In this document: piece by piece, positions 1 through 8,152 of the stretch
Layout: every line of letters starts with the position of its first letter
Position numbering within the stretch: position 1 is the stretch's first letter
Source: Paeniglutamicibacter sp. Y32M11
GTDB lineage: Bacteria > Actinomycetota > Actinomycetes > Actinomycetales > Micrococcaceae
NCBI RefSeq assembly: GCF_019285735.1
Contig: NZ_CP079107.1
Coordinates: forward strand, 1,674,001-1,738,000
Reading direction: 5' to 3'
Length of the DNA: 64,000 nucleotides
Notes under the pieces: model-generated
Told to the model about the DNA's origin: nothing
The model's database searches: none
The model's input: only the letters and a program-made list of their open reading frames with translations
Made by a program: the position numbers and the translations under genes

Positions 1-2
1 CG

Positions 3-788
3 AAGCTCGCGTACTCGGTGACCAAGCGCCAAGCTGGGCTTTCCTCGCCGAAGCGCGGTGGTTTCCGCTACGGCCAGATCTTCTCTTCTTCGCTGGTGGC
101 GCTGGCTCACGGCACCAATGACGCGCAGAAGACCATGGGTGTCATCACCCTGACCCTCGTGGCTTCGGGACTGCAGGACGCCGGTACCGGACCGCACTTC
201 TGGGTCATCGCAGCCTGTGCCCTGGCCATTGCCCTGGGTACCTACACCGGTGGCTGGCGCATCATCCGCACGATGGGATCGGGCCTGACCGACGTGAAAC
301 CCGCTCAGGGCTTCGCGGCGGAGACGTCCACGGCTGCCGCCATTCTTGCCTCTTCGCACCTTGGCTTCGCCCTGTCGACCACCCAGGTGGCATCGGGTTC
401 AGTCATTGGTTCGGGACTCGGTCGCAAGGGTGCGGAAGTTCGCTGGGGAACCGCCGGTCGGATCGCGCTCGGCTGGCTCTTCACTCTCCCCGCTGCGGGA
501 CTGATCGGAGCCGCAGCCGCGGCGCTGGCTCACTTCGGCAATATTGGGCTGGGCATCGTCGCCGTTCTGGGCATCGGATCCTTGCTGGTCATCTGGGTGC
601 TCTCCCGCCGAGAACTGGTGGGTCATGCCAACGCCATTAGTGACGTCGATGTTTCCGGCGCAGCAGTAAACATCCCCACCAAGAAGCAACGTCGCAAGGC
701 GGCACGAGCCAAGGCCAACGAGGCCGCCAAGGCCAACGAGGTCAGCCAGGCCGCCCCCGTCCACGAGGCCAACGAGGAGGTCAAATAA
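3..788 (+). CDS. pit: PiT-family inorganic phosphate transporter, C-terminal part (5' end outside window)
   Basis: The reading frame is open from the left window edge, so this is a 3' partial gene; the GTG at position 18 is an internal valine, not a start. The visible 261 residues hold the second PiT signature (AHGTNDAQKTMG), several hydrophobic membrane segments, and a Lys/Ala/Glu-rich cytoplasmic tail starting near KKQRRKAARAK. Family knowledge: PiT proteins import metal-phosphate complexes or phosphate with H+ or Na+ across the cytoplasmic membrane. The stop overlaps the start of the next small membrane gene by one base (TAATG), so the two are probably co-translated. Confidence 0.9.
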   Translation, partial: KLAYSVTKRQAGLSSPKRGGFRYGQIFSSSLVALAHGTNDAQKTMGVITLTLVASGLQDAGTGPHFWVIAACALAIALGTYTGGWRIIRTMGSGLTDVKPAQGFAAETSTAAAILASSHLGFALSTTQVASGSVIGSGLGRKGAEVRWGTAGRIALGWLFTLPAAGLIGAAAAALAHFGNIGLGIVAVLGIGSLLVIWVLSRRELVGHANAISDVDVSGAAVNIPTKKQRRKAARAKANEAAKANEVSQAAPVHEANEEVK

Positions 789-1042
789 TGACTATTCACT
801 GGGATTCATTCCTGATTGTGGCCGTCGTGACCTGGGCCGCCTCATTGTTCATCGTTGGCGCCTATTCCTTGGGCGTTCGCCTCCTGGCCGTCGGCGAGGA
901 CTCACGGCGCGCAGAAGCCAAGGGATCGCCGCTTCCGGCGCGAGCAGCAGCGTACGGTTGCTTCGCCATGTGCGGCATCGTGGTGCTTTTTGGCATCATC
1001 CTCATCGTTCCGGCCCTGAGCGAAAGAATTCTCGGAGCCTAA
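788..1042 (+). CDS. Small two-helix membrane protein coupled to PiT transporter
   Basis: An 84-residue protein whose ATG shares a base with the stop of the upstream phosphate transporter. Two hydrophobic segments are visible, roughly residues 8-30 (FLIVAVVTWAASLFIVGAYS) and 56-80 (CFAMCGIVVLFGIILIVPAL), joined by a charged loop. No catalytic motif is seen. The translational coupling suggests an accessory subunit or stabiliser of the transporter; that role is inference. A strong hairpin follows 21 bases after the stop. Confidence 0.75.
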   Translation: MTIHWDSFLIVAVVTWAASLFIVGAYSLGVRLLAVGEDSRRAEAKGSPLPARAAAYGCFAMCGIVVLFGIILIVPALSERILGA

Positions 1043-1062
1043 CAACAGCTTGAGTAGTAATC

Positions 1063-1098
1063 TTCGCCCGCCCGGATCGGCGCATCCGGGCGGGCGAA
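1063..1098 (+). terminator. Strong hairpin after pit operon
   Basis: A perfect 15-bp inverted repeat (TTCGCCCGCCCGGAT and its complement) with a 6-base loop lies 21 bases after the small membrane gene. There is no T-run, which is common for actinobacterial terminators. Confidence 0.75.
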
Positions 1099-1152
1099 CG
1101 ACGTTAACGCCAAAGAGAGAGATTCAGCGTCCCGCGGTGTTGATTCCATGGA

Positions 1153-1158
1153 TAGGAT
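1153..1158 (+). promoter_or_regulatory. -10 element TAGGAT, leaderless start of DHFR-like gene
   Basis: TAGGAT ends 7 nt before the ATG at 1166, the spacing expected when transcription starts at the start codon itself. This supports 1166 over the in-frame ATGs at 1148 and 1157, which lie upstream of or inside the -10. Confidence 0.5.
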
Positions 1159-1165
1159 GGGCAGC

Positions 1166-1729
1166 ATGACGCGATTCAGGTATTTTGTGGCGGCCTCCAC
1201 CGACGGCTACATTGCAGACGAAAACGAACGACTCGACTGGCTGATGGAGTTCGACGGTTTTGAGGGTCAAGCCGAAAGCTATGACGAATTCATGAACGAC
1301 ATCGGTGCCATCGCCATGGGTGCCGACACCTACTCGTGGATGCGCACCGAGATGGGCGACAAATGGCCCTATCCGGGACTCCCAACGTGGGTCTACACCC
1401 ATCGGGAACTCGCCCCCATTCCCGGCGCAGACCTGACTTTCGTCCGCGGCGACGTGACCGAATGGGCGCAGGACATCGCACGCAGTGCCAAGGGCAAGGA
1501 TGTCTGGGTCGTGGGCGGCGGATCGCTGGCCGGACAATTTGTTGACGAGGGACTGCTCGACGAGGTGCTGCTCTATTCCATTCCGGTCCTGCTCGGTGGC
1601 GGCCGGCCCCTTGTTGCGATGCGCGGGCAAGCGAAACTTACCCCGACGTACACCCGCGAATACGCAGGAGGAATCCGCGAAACCCGCTACACCGTGAACA
1701 AATCACCGGGTCAAACTCGCGAATACTAA
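1166..1729 (+). CDS. Dihydrofolate reductase family protein (RibD C-terminal-like)
   Basis: A 187-residue protein starting MTRFRYFVAASTDGYIAD, the typical opening of the RibD-C/YwjB-type reductase fold. Later it has a glycine-rich WVVGGGSLAGQF segment (nucleotide binding) and the IPVLLGGGRPL motif near the C-terminus. Family knowledge: members are NAD(P)H-dependent reductases related to DHFR and to riboflavin-pathway RibD; the substrate of stand-alone members is usually unknown. The start at 1166 is chosen because of the family N-terminus and a -10 element just upstream. Its stop overlaps that of the convergent kinase-like gene (ctaa at 1726-1729). Confidence 0.85.
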   Translation: MTRFRYFVAASTDGYIADENERLDWLMEFDGFEGQAESYDEFMNDIGAIAMGADTYSWMRTEMGDKWPYPGLPTWVYTHRELAPIPGADLTFVRGDVTEWAQDIARSAKGKDVWVVGGGSLAGQFVDEGLLDEVLLYSIPVLLGGGRPLVAMRGQAKLTPTYTREYAGGIRETRYTVNKSPGQTREY

Positions 1730-2280
1730 GAGCCGAAGCCCGGTTGGCTTGCCGCTAATTCGGCGAGCCAACGTTTGGTGTCTCGTGGTCGGACAAATCG
1801 TTTCACCCGATCGGTACCCAACCGATTTTCAAGCTCCACCATGCTCCGGCGCTTGGCAGCAAAGCTCTTGAAATGCCAGAGCAGAATGGACTTTTTGCCA
1901 ACGGTTCGTTTCCACGTTTCAATGTTTCCGTTGCACACCAATTCGCGTCGCATGATCCGTTTGACGGTGCGCAATAAAAGTCGAAACAGCGAGATCGCGC
2001 GAGGGTAGTCAAGGCAGATCACCAGATCGCTCCGCTCAACGATGTCTTGCCGATAGGGTCCGTAGGCCGAATCAAAAACCCACACCGGCGCCGCTGCCGC
2101 CGCCACGGCTAGGGCCTTCTGCTCGGTGACATCACGTTGCGCCCAGCCCGGTAACCAGCCAAACTCGTCATCCACCAAGTGCACCGGGTAGTGCAGAATG
2201 CTTCCCAGCTCGCGCGCGAGAGTCGATTTTCCGCTGCCCGTGACGCCATGGCAGAGAATGCGTTGTGCGGGCTCAGCCAT
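1726..2280 (-). CDS. P-loop kinase, adenylate kinase/FlaR 'topology modulation' type
   Basis: A 184-residue protein with a Walker A motif GVTGSGKST at residues 12-20, followed by HLVDDEFGW, the acidic segment seen in small adenylate-kinase-like proteins annotated as topology modulation proteins. The C-terminal half is rich in Arg/Lys (LLLRTVKRIMRREL) and may form the lid. The natural substrate is not known for this group. The start codon overlaps the end of the upstream thioesterase gene by 8 bases, so the two form a minus-strand pair. Confidence 0.75.
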   Translation of the reverse strand: MAEPAQRILCHGVTGSGKSTLARELGSILHYPVHLVDDEFGWLPGWAQRDVTEQKALAVAAAAAPVWVFDSAYGPYRQDIVERSDLVICLDYPRAISLFRLLLRTVKRIMRRELVCNGNIETWKRTVGKKSILLWHFKSFAAKRRSMVELENRLGTDRVKRFVRPRDTKRWLAELAASQPGFGS

Positions 2281-2791
2281 CGAGCAGCATGTTGGTGATC
2301 CGTGAGGTGCACAGACGACGGCCGGCTTCGTCGCTGATCACGATCTCGTGTGTGGTGAGGGTGCGTCCCAAATGAATCGGCGTGCATACCCCTGTCACTA
2401 ATCCGGTAACTCCTGCACGATGATGGGTGGCCGAGATGTCAACGCCCACCGGCTTTCTGGCGCCCTGGCCATGCACCGCCGCAGCAAATGATCCCAGCGT
2501 TTCTGCCAGCGCCACGGAGGCGCCACCATGCAGGATGCCGGCGACCTGTTGATTGCCTTCCACCGGCATGGTGGCCACCACCCGGTCCACGGAAATTTCC
2601 GAGAAAATGATGCCCAACTTCTCGACCAGTGTGCCTACCCCGTGGCTGGCCAACATCGGCCACATGGTCGTGGGAACACCGTGCGCAGCCAGCTGCTGGG
2701 CAAATGGATTGCCCTCGGCCGCCTGCTCGGAGGCAAAGGTGCCTGATATCTCGATGCTCGATGCGTTGTCTTCAATGAAATTATTGCTCAT
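2273..2791 (-). CDS. PaaI-type hotdog-fold thioesterase
   Basis: A 172-residue protein starting at the ATG at 2791 (MSNNFIEDN). The hotdog core is recognisable: a substrate loop GGASVALAETLGSFAA, preceded by VDRVVATMPVEGNQQVAGILH, and later DISATHHRAGVTGLVTGVC. Family knowledge: PaaI/YdiI-like enzymes hydrolyse acyl- or aryl-CoA thioesters. Longer in-frame extensions upstream would run into polA and its promoter, so they were not used. The gene is divergent from polA, with only 19 bases between the starts, and overlaps the downstream kinase-like gene. Confidence 0.85.
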   Translation of the reverse strand: MSNNFIEDNASSIEISGTFASEQAAEGNPFAQQLAAHGVPTTMWPMLASHGVGTLVEKLGIIFSEISVDRVVATMPVEGNQQVAGILHGGASVALAETLGSFAAAVHGQGARKPVGVDISATHHRAGVTGLVTGVCTPIHLGRTLTTHEIVISDEAGRRLCTSRITNMLLDG

Positions 2792-2797
2792 GCCAAC

Positions 2798-2803
2798 TAG
2801 GCT
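2798..2803 (+). promoter_or_regulatory. -10 element TAGGCT, leaderless start of polA
   Basis: TAGGCT ends 7 nt before the GTG at 2811. It lies in the 19-bp gap between the divergent thioesterase and polA starts. Confidence 0.5.
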
Positions 2804-2810
2804 GGCATCT

Positions 2811-5507
2811 GTGAGCGAATCAACCAAACTTGTGGCAACCGATCCCCAGCGTTTACTCGTCATTGACGGGCACTCCATGGCCTTCCGGGCCTTCTATGCA
2901 CTACCGGCAGAAAACTTTGCCACCGACACCGGGCAGTACACCAATGCCGTGCACGGATTCGTGTCGATGTTACTAACCATGATCCGGCAGCAGAAGCCTA
3001 CCCACGTGGCCGTGGCCTTCGACCTGGATACCCCCACGTTCCGCTCACTGGAATACACCGAGTACAAGGGCGGCCGTAATAAGACCCCCGAGGAATTCCA
3101 CGGCCAGATCGATTTAATCCGCAAGGTCATGGAAGCGATGAATATCCCCTCCATCTCCATGGAAGGCTACGAGGCCGACGATATCTTGGCCACCCTGGCG
3201 GCCAAGGGCGAAGCTGCTGGATTCAACGTGCTGGTGGTTTCGGGCGACCGAGATGCCTTCCAAATGATCACGGAAAAGACCCTGGTGCTGTACCCCAAGA
3301 AGGGTATCTCGGACATTCCGCCGATGGACGGGGATGCCGTCGAGGCCAAGTACTTCGTGCGTCCGGAACAGTACTCGGACCTTGCAGCGCTCGTGGGTGA
3401 GACCGCCGATAACCTTCCCGGCGTCCCGGGCGTCGGCCCGAAGACCGCTGCCAAGTGGATCAACCTTTATGGAGGCCTTCCCGGCATCTTGGAGAACATT
3501 GATGCCATCAAGGGCAAGGTCGGAGATTCGCTGCGCGAACACGTGGACAACGTGACCCGTAACCGCCGCCTGAACCACCTGCTGCGCGATTTGGACTTGC
3601 CGGTCGAATTCGAGGCAATGACCCTAGAGCGCCCAAACCGCGAGGCCATCGAGGAACTCTTTGACGCATTGCAGTTCAATACGCTGCGCAAGCGCCTCTT
3701 TGACCTCTTCGGAGATGAGCCACAGGACGCCGCCGAGGAAGTCGAAATCCCCGCGGCGGAAACACTCGGTGACGCGGCGAGCCTGGACACTTGGTTCGCT
3801 GCCCACGGCGCACAACTGCTGGGCATGCACCCCGCCACGGTTCCCGTCACGGGCGGCACCGACGTTGTCGGCTTGGCCTTCGCCTCGGCAGATGCCACCG
3901 CCTTCATTTCCCTCGAGGAAATTGACGCGGAGACCGAAAAGTCCTTAGCGACGATTCTGGTCTCGGTGAGCTACACGAAGGCCGTGCACGACTTCAAGGA
4001 CACCTACAAGCTGTTGAAAAACCGTGGGCTTGAGCTCGCTGGGGTGGTTGATGACACCATGATCACCGCCTACCTGATTCAGCCCGATCGCCGCAGCCAC
4101 GAACTGCACGATATTGCCCAGCAGCACCTGCGCTTCGCGCTTGATAGCACCGAGGCTCCCGCCAACGGTCAGCTCGCCCTGGATCTTGAGGGCCCGGATG
4201 TGGCAACCCCCGCGGTTCGCGGTGCCTATGCCGTACGTGAACTGAGCCTGTACCTGGCCGGCATGTTGGTGGAGCGTGGGGGAGCGCAACTGCTCACCGA
4301 GCTGGAAATGCCGCTTTCGCTGATTCTGGCCCGGATGGAAATGGCGGGCATCGCCGTGGATACGGCCAAGCTTGACGGACTCTACGAGGATTTCACCACC
4401 ACGATCAACCGAGCTACCGAAGAAGCATTTGCTGCCATTGGCCACGAGGTTAATCTCTCCAGCCCCAAGCAGCTGCAGGTGGTGCTCTTTGAAGAACTGG
4501 ATTTGCCCAAGACCAAGAAAATCAAGACCGGGTTCACCACCGATGCCGAGTCACTGGCCGATCTTCTGGTCAAGACCGGACACCCGTTCCTCGTTGCCTT
4601 GATGGCTTACCGCGACGCAACCAAGCTGCGCCAGACCGTCGAAGGCCTGCGCAAGGCTACGGCCTCCGATTCACGCATTCACACCACCTACGCGCAGACC
4701 GTCGCAGCTACCGGGCGTCTGTCCTCGCTGAACCCCAACCTGCAGAACATCCCCGTTCGTTCGGAAGAGGGCCGGCGCATCCGCGAGGTCTTCGTGGTGG
4801 GCGAGGGCTATGAAACGCTGCTCACCGCCGACTACTCGCAGATCGAAATGCGTATCATGGCGCACCTATCCGGTGACGAGGGCCTGATACAGGCCTACAA
4901 GGACGGCGAGGACCTGCACCGTTTTGTCGGTTCACACGTCTTCGGCGTTGAACCCGCGGAGGTCACCTCCGAGATGCGATCCAAGGTCAAGGCCATGAGT
5001 TACGGTCTGGCCTATGGACTGAGTTCCTTCGGGCTTTCCAAGCAGCTGAAGATCTCCGTCGACGAGGCCAGGACCTTGATGAAGGACTACTTCTCGCGGT
5101 TTGGCGCGGTGCGTGATTACCTGCGCGCGGTAGTCGATCAGGCTCGCAAGGACGGTTACACCGAGACGATCTTTGGCCGCCGACGCTACCTGCCGGAACT
5201 CGCCAGCGACAACCGCCAGCTGCGTGACATCGCCGAACGTGCTGCGCTCAACGCCCCCATCCAGGGGTCGGCGGCCGACATCATCAAACGCGCCATGCTT
5301 GGCGTTGAAGAAGGACTGGCTTCGGCCGGTCTGAAATCTCGCATGCTTTTGCAGGTCCATGACGAACTCGTCCTCGAAGTGGCGCCGGGTGAACTGGAAA
5401 CCGTGGAAAAGATTGTGCGTGACAAGATGGGTGCGGCCGCAGACCTGGCCGTTCCGCTGGATGTCCACGTGGGTATCGGAATGTCCTGGCAGGACGCTGG
5501 GCACTAA
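2811..5507 (+). CDS. polA: DNA polymerase I
   Basis: 898 residues from the GTG at 2811 (SESTKLVATDPQRLL). An N-terminal 5'-3' exonuclease/flap domain (LLVIDGHSMAFRAFYA, then GYEADDILATLA and GDRDAFQM) covers roughly residues 1-300. A middle 3'-5' exonuclease-like region follows; I do not see the first DxE metal motif (it reads DVVGLAFAS), so proofreading is probably absent, as in other actinobacteria. The polymerase domain carries motif A (TADYSQIEMRI, about residue 672), motif B (KVKAMSYGLAYGLSSFG, about 725) and motif C (LQVHDELVLEV, about 846). It acts in Okazaki-fragment processing and excision-repair gap filling. An in-frame extension upstream reads antisense through the thioesterase gene and was rejected. 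Confidence 0.97.
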   Translation: MSESTKLVATDPQRLLVIDGHSMAFRAFYALPAENFATDTGQYTNAVHGFVSMLLTMIRQQKPTHVAVAFDLDTPTFRSLEYTEYKGGRNKTPEEFHGQIDLIRKVMEAMNIPSISMEGYEADDILATLAAKGEAAGFNVLVVSGDRDAFQMITEKTLVLYPKKGISDIPPMDGDAVEAKYFVRPEQYSDLAALVGETADNLPGVPGVGPKTAAKWINLYGGLPGILENIDAIKGKVGDSLREHVDNVTRNRRLNHLLRDLDLPVEFEAMTLERPNREAIEELFDALQFNTLRKRLFDLFGDEPQDAAEEVEIPAAETLGDAASLDTWFAAHGAQLLGMHPATVPVTGGTDVVGLAFASADATAFISLEEIDAETEKSLATILVSVSYTKAVHDFKDTYKLLKNRGLELAGVVDDTMITAYLIQPDRRSHELHDIAQQHLRFALDSTEAPANGQLALDLEGPDVATPAVRGAYAVRELSLYLAGMLVERGGAQLLTELEMPLSLILARMEMAGIAVDTAKLDGLYEDFTTTINRATEEAFAAIGHEVNLSSPKQLQVVLFEELDLPKTKKIKTGFTTDAESLADLLVKTGHPFLVALMAYRDATKLRQTVEGLRKATASDSRIHTTYAQTVAATGRLSSLNPNLQNIPVRSEEGRRIREVFVVGEGYETLLTADYSQIEMRIMAHLSGDEGLIQAYKDGEDLHRFVGSHVFGVEPAEVTSEMRSKVKAMSYGLAYGLSSFGLSKQLKISVDEARTLMKDYFSRFGAVRDYLRAVVDQARKDGYTETIFGRRRYLPELASDNRQLRDIAERAALNAPIQGSAADIIKRAMLGVEEGLASAGLKSRMLLQVHDELVLEVAPGELETVEKIVRDKMGAAADLAVPLDVHVGIGMSWQDAGH

Positions 5508-5612
5508 TGCCACGGCAGCTGCGCGGCTATACGATCTTCCGTTGCCTTCCGGGGCAAGGTCGGTAGCCCCACGCCGCGATCGCTGCCGAGGTTTAACCAG
5601 TCGTAGTATCTG

Positions 5613-5699
5613 ACCGATGCTGAGCGGAAGACACCTCAGCATCGGTAAAGCCGTGGGGTCATGTGCGGTGCCCACAACGAGCATCGAGGGCACCGCACA
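5613..5699 (+). terminator. Two tandem hairpins after polA
   Basis: Two perfect 12-bp inverted repeats follow one another: ACCGATGCTGAG (5613-5624) with 5635-5646, and TGTGCGGTGCCC (5662-5673) with 5688-5699. The second is followed by the T-rich TTGTTAAAT. They probably terminate polA transcription ahead of the acetyltransferase gene. Confidence 0.6.
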
Positions 5700-5744
5700 C
5701 CATTGTTAAATCCCACCCGTATCGATCGGAAAGCGTCAACAACT

Positions 5745-7040
5745 ATGAGTGAAGAGAACACGATCCGCATTAATCGATTCGAACCCACACTTATCGACGG
5801 TGCCCCGGACGCACGAACGTCCTTGATGCTCTCGTCCATCAGTCGTGGATTCCACGAACTCGAGCTTGACGCCGATGACCTGAAGACGCTGGCTCAGATC
5901 AATGCGGACGAGAACACCACCTTCACGGCGGCCTACGATGAGGCGGCGGTTCAACCGTCACTGCATGCAGATGCCCCCGTCGCCACCTACGCCTCATTCC
6001 CCGGGACACTGAATATTGGCGGCGGAAATCTCATGCCGGTCCACCAGATCACCGCGGTGACCGTCAGCCCCACCCACCGCCGCCGCGGCCTGCTGCGGCA
6101 AATCATCACCGAGGACCTGCGCTTGGCGCGTGATGCCGGGGTGGCGTTCGCCGCGCTAACCGCATCGGAAGCCACCATTTATGGACGCTTTGGCTTCGGG
6201 CGGGTCACCCAGCGCGCCAGGTTCACGCTTAAGGTGTCCGGCGGGCTGCCCCTGCGCGGCACCAGCGAGGGCACCGTGGTGGCCATCAAACCCCAGGAGC
6301 TGAGCAAGTACGCCCCGGCCATCTTCGCCGCCGCACACGCACGGAAACTTGGCTCGGTCAGTGCCACACAATTCGACGTGGGTCAGGCCGCGGGTCTTTG
6401 GGAAGACCACGATTCGCCCAAGCCGGCAAAAAACCTCCGAGCGGCGCTGCACCTGGATGCCCAGGGGCGCCCCGACGGCTTCATGAGTTATAAGTTCTCC
6501 GGCTGGCAGGTTGTCCCTCCCACCATGGAAATTGGCCAGATGTGTGCCGTGACGGGTGCCGGACGCCGAGATCTGGTGGCTTACCTCGCATCTCACGACC
6601 TGGTGGAAAAGATCACCGGCCGCGGGCCCATCGACGACATTCTGCCTTCCGCGCTGCACAATCCACGGGACTACAAGGTCACCGCACAGGGGGACCACCT
6701 GTGGTTGCGCATTCTGGATATCAAAACCGCGCTCACGGCACGGACGTACAACGGCGACGGAAGCATCCGCCTGCGCGTCATCGACGATCTGGGATTGACC
6801 TCCGGCGATTGGGAATTGAGTGTGGAAGATTCCGTCGCCCGAGTGGACCCCGCCGCGGCCGGTAGTGAGCCGGATGTCACCGTGGATATCCGTGATTTGG
6901 CTTCGCTCTACCTCGGCGGTTTCCGGGCCACCCATCTGGCTCAGGCCGGAGTGCTGATCGTTCACCAGGCCTCGGCATTGGCCACCCTCGATGCGCTCTT
7001 TGCCACCAATACCGTTCCCTACTGCCAGGCGGACTTCTAG
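5745..7040 (+). CDS. Eis-family GNAT N-acetyltransferase with SCP2-like C-terminal domain
   Basis: 431 residues from the ATG at 5745 (MSEENTIRINRFEP). The N-terminal GNAT domain carries VTVSPTHRRRGLLRQI, the acetyl-CoA loop (RRRGL), and AALTASEATIYGRFGFG, typical of Eis. A second GNAT-like half follows. The last ~100 residues (SIRLRVIDDLGL ... VTVDIRDLASLYLGGFR) match the sterol-carrier-like domain of this family. Family knowledge: Eis proteins acetylate amines, including aminoglycosides in mycobacteria, as hexamers; the native substrate here is unknown. The next gene begins four bases after the stop, so the two probably form one transcript. Confidence 0.88.
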   Translation: MSEENTIRINRFEPTLIDGAPDARTSLMLSSISRGFHELELDADDLKTLAQINADENTTFTAAYDEAAVQPSLHADAPVATYASFPGTLNIGGGNLMPVHQITAVTVSPTHRRRGLLRQIITEDLRLARDAGVAFAALTASEATIYGRFGFGRVTQRARFTLKVSGGLPLRGTSEGTVVAIKPQELSKYAPAIFAAAHARKLGSVSATQFDVGQAAGLWEDHDSPKPAKNLRAALHLDAQGRPDGFMSYKFSGWQVVPPTMEIGQMCAVTGAGRRDLVAYLASHDLVEKITGRGPIDDILPSALHNPRDYKVTAQGDHLWLRILDIKTALTARTYNGDGSIRLRVIDDLGLTSGDWELSVEDSVARVDPAAAGSEPDVTVDIRDLASLYLGGFRATHLAQAGVLIVHQASALATLDALFATNTVPYCQADF

Positions 7041-7044
7041 GATC

Positions 7045-7968
7045 ATGACCAGTACCGCACCACGATCCACCCTCACCGGACGCCGCTCCGTGCTCGCTGC
7101 CCTGCTGGGAGCCAGCGTCACCCTTCTTGGCGCCTGCGCCGCTGACCCGGCATCACCCTCGACCCCGGCGCCCACCCCGACACCAACCCCGACGGCGGTC
7201 AGTTCGGCGCCACCGTCGGCCACGGCACCGGCGGCTGCTACAAAAGCCCTTCCCAGCCGCCAGGCCGTGGTGACCGCTTATGCCGGGAAACCCGCCGGTG
7301 ACTTTGGTCTGGAAGTTCCTGGCATCAAACTGGGACTACCGCCCGGTGCGCGCGGTGCAGCCCTGACCTTTGATGCCTGTGGGGGAAAACACGGTGCGGG
7401 TTATGACGCGAAATTGATTGCCGCGCTGCGCAAGCACCAGGCTCCAGCCACCTTGTTCATCAATAGTCGCTGGGCACAAACCAATGCCTCGGTGCTACGC
7501 GAATTGATTGCCGACCCGCTTTTTGAGATCGCCAATCACGGCACCTCGCACGCACCGCTCACCAGCCGGGGGCAAGCAGCCTATGGCATCCCGGGCACCA
7601 AGACGGTGGGGGATGCCTACGATGAGGTCATGGGAAACCAACACTATTTGGCCGACGAATTTGGTGTTGAGGCGAAGTTCTTCCGTTCCGGCACCGCACA
7701 CATGGATGAACTTGGTGCCGCGATATGCCGCGACGCGGGGCTTGTTCCGATGAACTTCACCATCAATCTGGACGCCGGAGCGACGTTCCCGCTCGCTACC
7801 GTGGCGGCCCAAACCATGGAGCTGGGCGCCGGCGACGTGGGAATTGCGCACTTTAATCAACCGTCCTCGGCTACCTCGGCCGGGGTCGCCCGGGCACTTC
7901 CGGGCCTGATCGAAAAGCTTGAGTCCAAAAATCTACGCCTGCTGACACTTTCGGCGGCCTTCGCCTGA
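7045..7968 (+). CDS. Lipoprotein polysaccharide deacetylase (NodB-like)
   Basis: 307 residues. The N-terminus has a twin-arginine-like stretch (TGRRSVLAALLG) and a lipobox LLGAC with Cys31, followed by a Pro/Thr/Ala-rich linker, so the enzyme is predicted to be membrane-anchored outside the cell. The catalytic domain has ALTFDACGG, a variant of the NodB TFDDG metal/base motif, and NHGTSHAPL supplying the H-x3-H metal ligands. Family knowledge: such enzymes remove N- or O-acetyl groups from peptidoglycan or other glycans. It starts just after the acetyltransferase stop, although the two proteins act in different compartments. Confidence 0.85.
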   Translation: MTSTAPRSTLTGRRSVLAALLGASVTLLGACAADPASPSTPAPTPTPTPTAVSSAPPSATAPAAATKALPSRQAVVTAYAGKPAGDFGLEVPGIKLGLPPGARGAALTFDACGGKHGAGYDAKLIAALRKHQAPATLFINSRWAQTNASVLRELIADPLFEIANHGTSHAPLTSRGQAAYGIPGTKTVGDAYDEVMGNQHYLADEFGVEAKFFRSGTAHMDELGAAICRDAGLVPMNFTINLDAGATFPLATVAAQTMELGAGDVGIAHFNQPSSATSAGVARALPGLIEKLESKNLRLLTLSAAFA

Positions 7969-8010
7969 GTTATCGTCCTTTTTGGGTTGACAAGATTCGG
8001 ATTTGACGTT

Positions 8011-8040
8011 TTGACCCGGCAGGGTGTGGGGGAATAGACT
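8011..8040 (+). promoter_or_regulatory. Promoter of rpsA
   Basis: -35 TTGACC (8011-8016) and -10 TAGACT (8035-8040) with an 18-bp spacer. This leaves a 5' untranslated leader of about 105 nt before the rpsA ATG. A second TTGACA (7987-7992) has no matching -10 at standard distance. Confidence 0.6.
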
Positions 8041-8152
8041 AGGTGAGCGTGTTCCGGCTACTGCCGTGCCCGCACTCAAGCTAAATTCGGAACATGCCGG
8101 GGCTTCCGGCTGACCGACTCATACAGACTATCCACATCGGAGTCCCTACTAC

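Noticed and set aside
2553-2810. N-terminal extension of polA to 2553
   Set aside because: It would overlap the divergent thioesterase gene and the promoter; the family N-terminus begins near the GTG at 2811.
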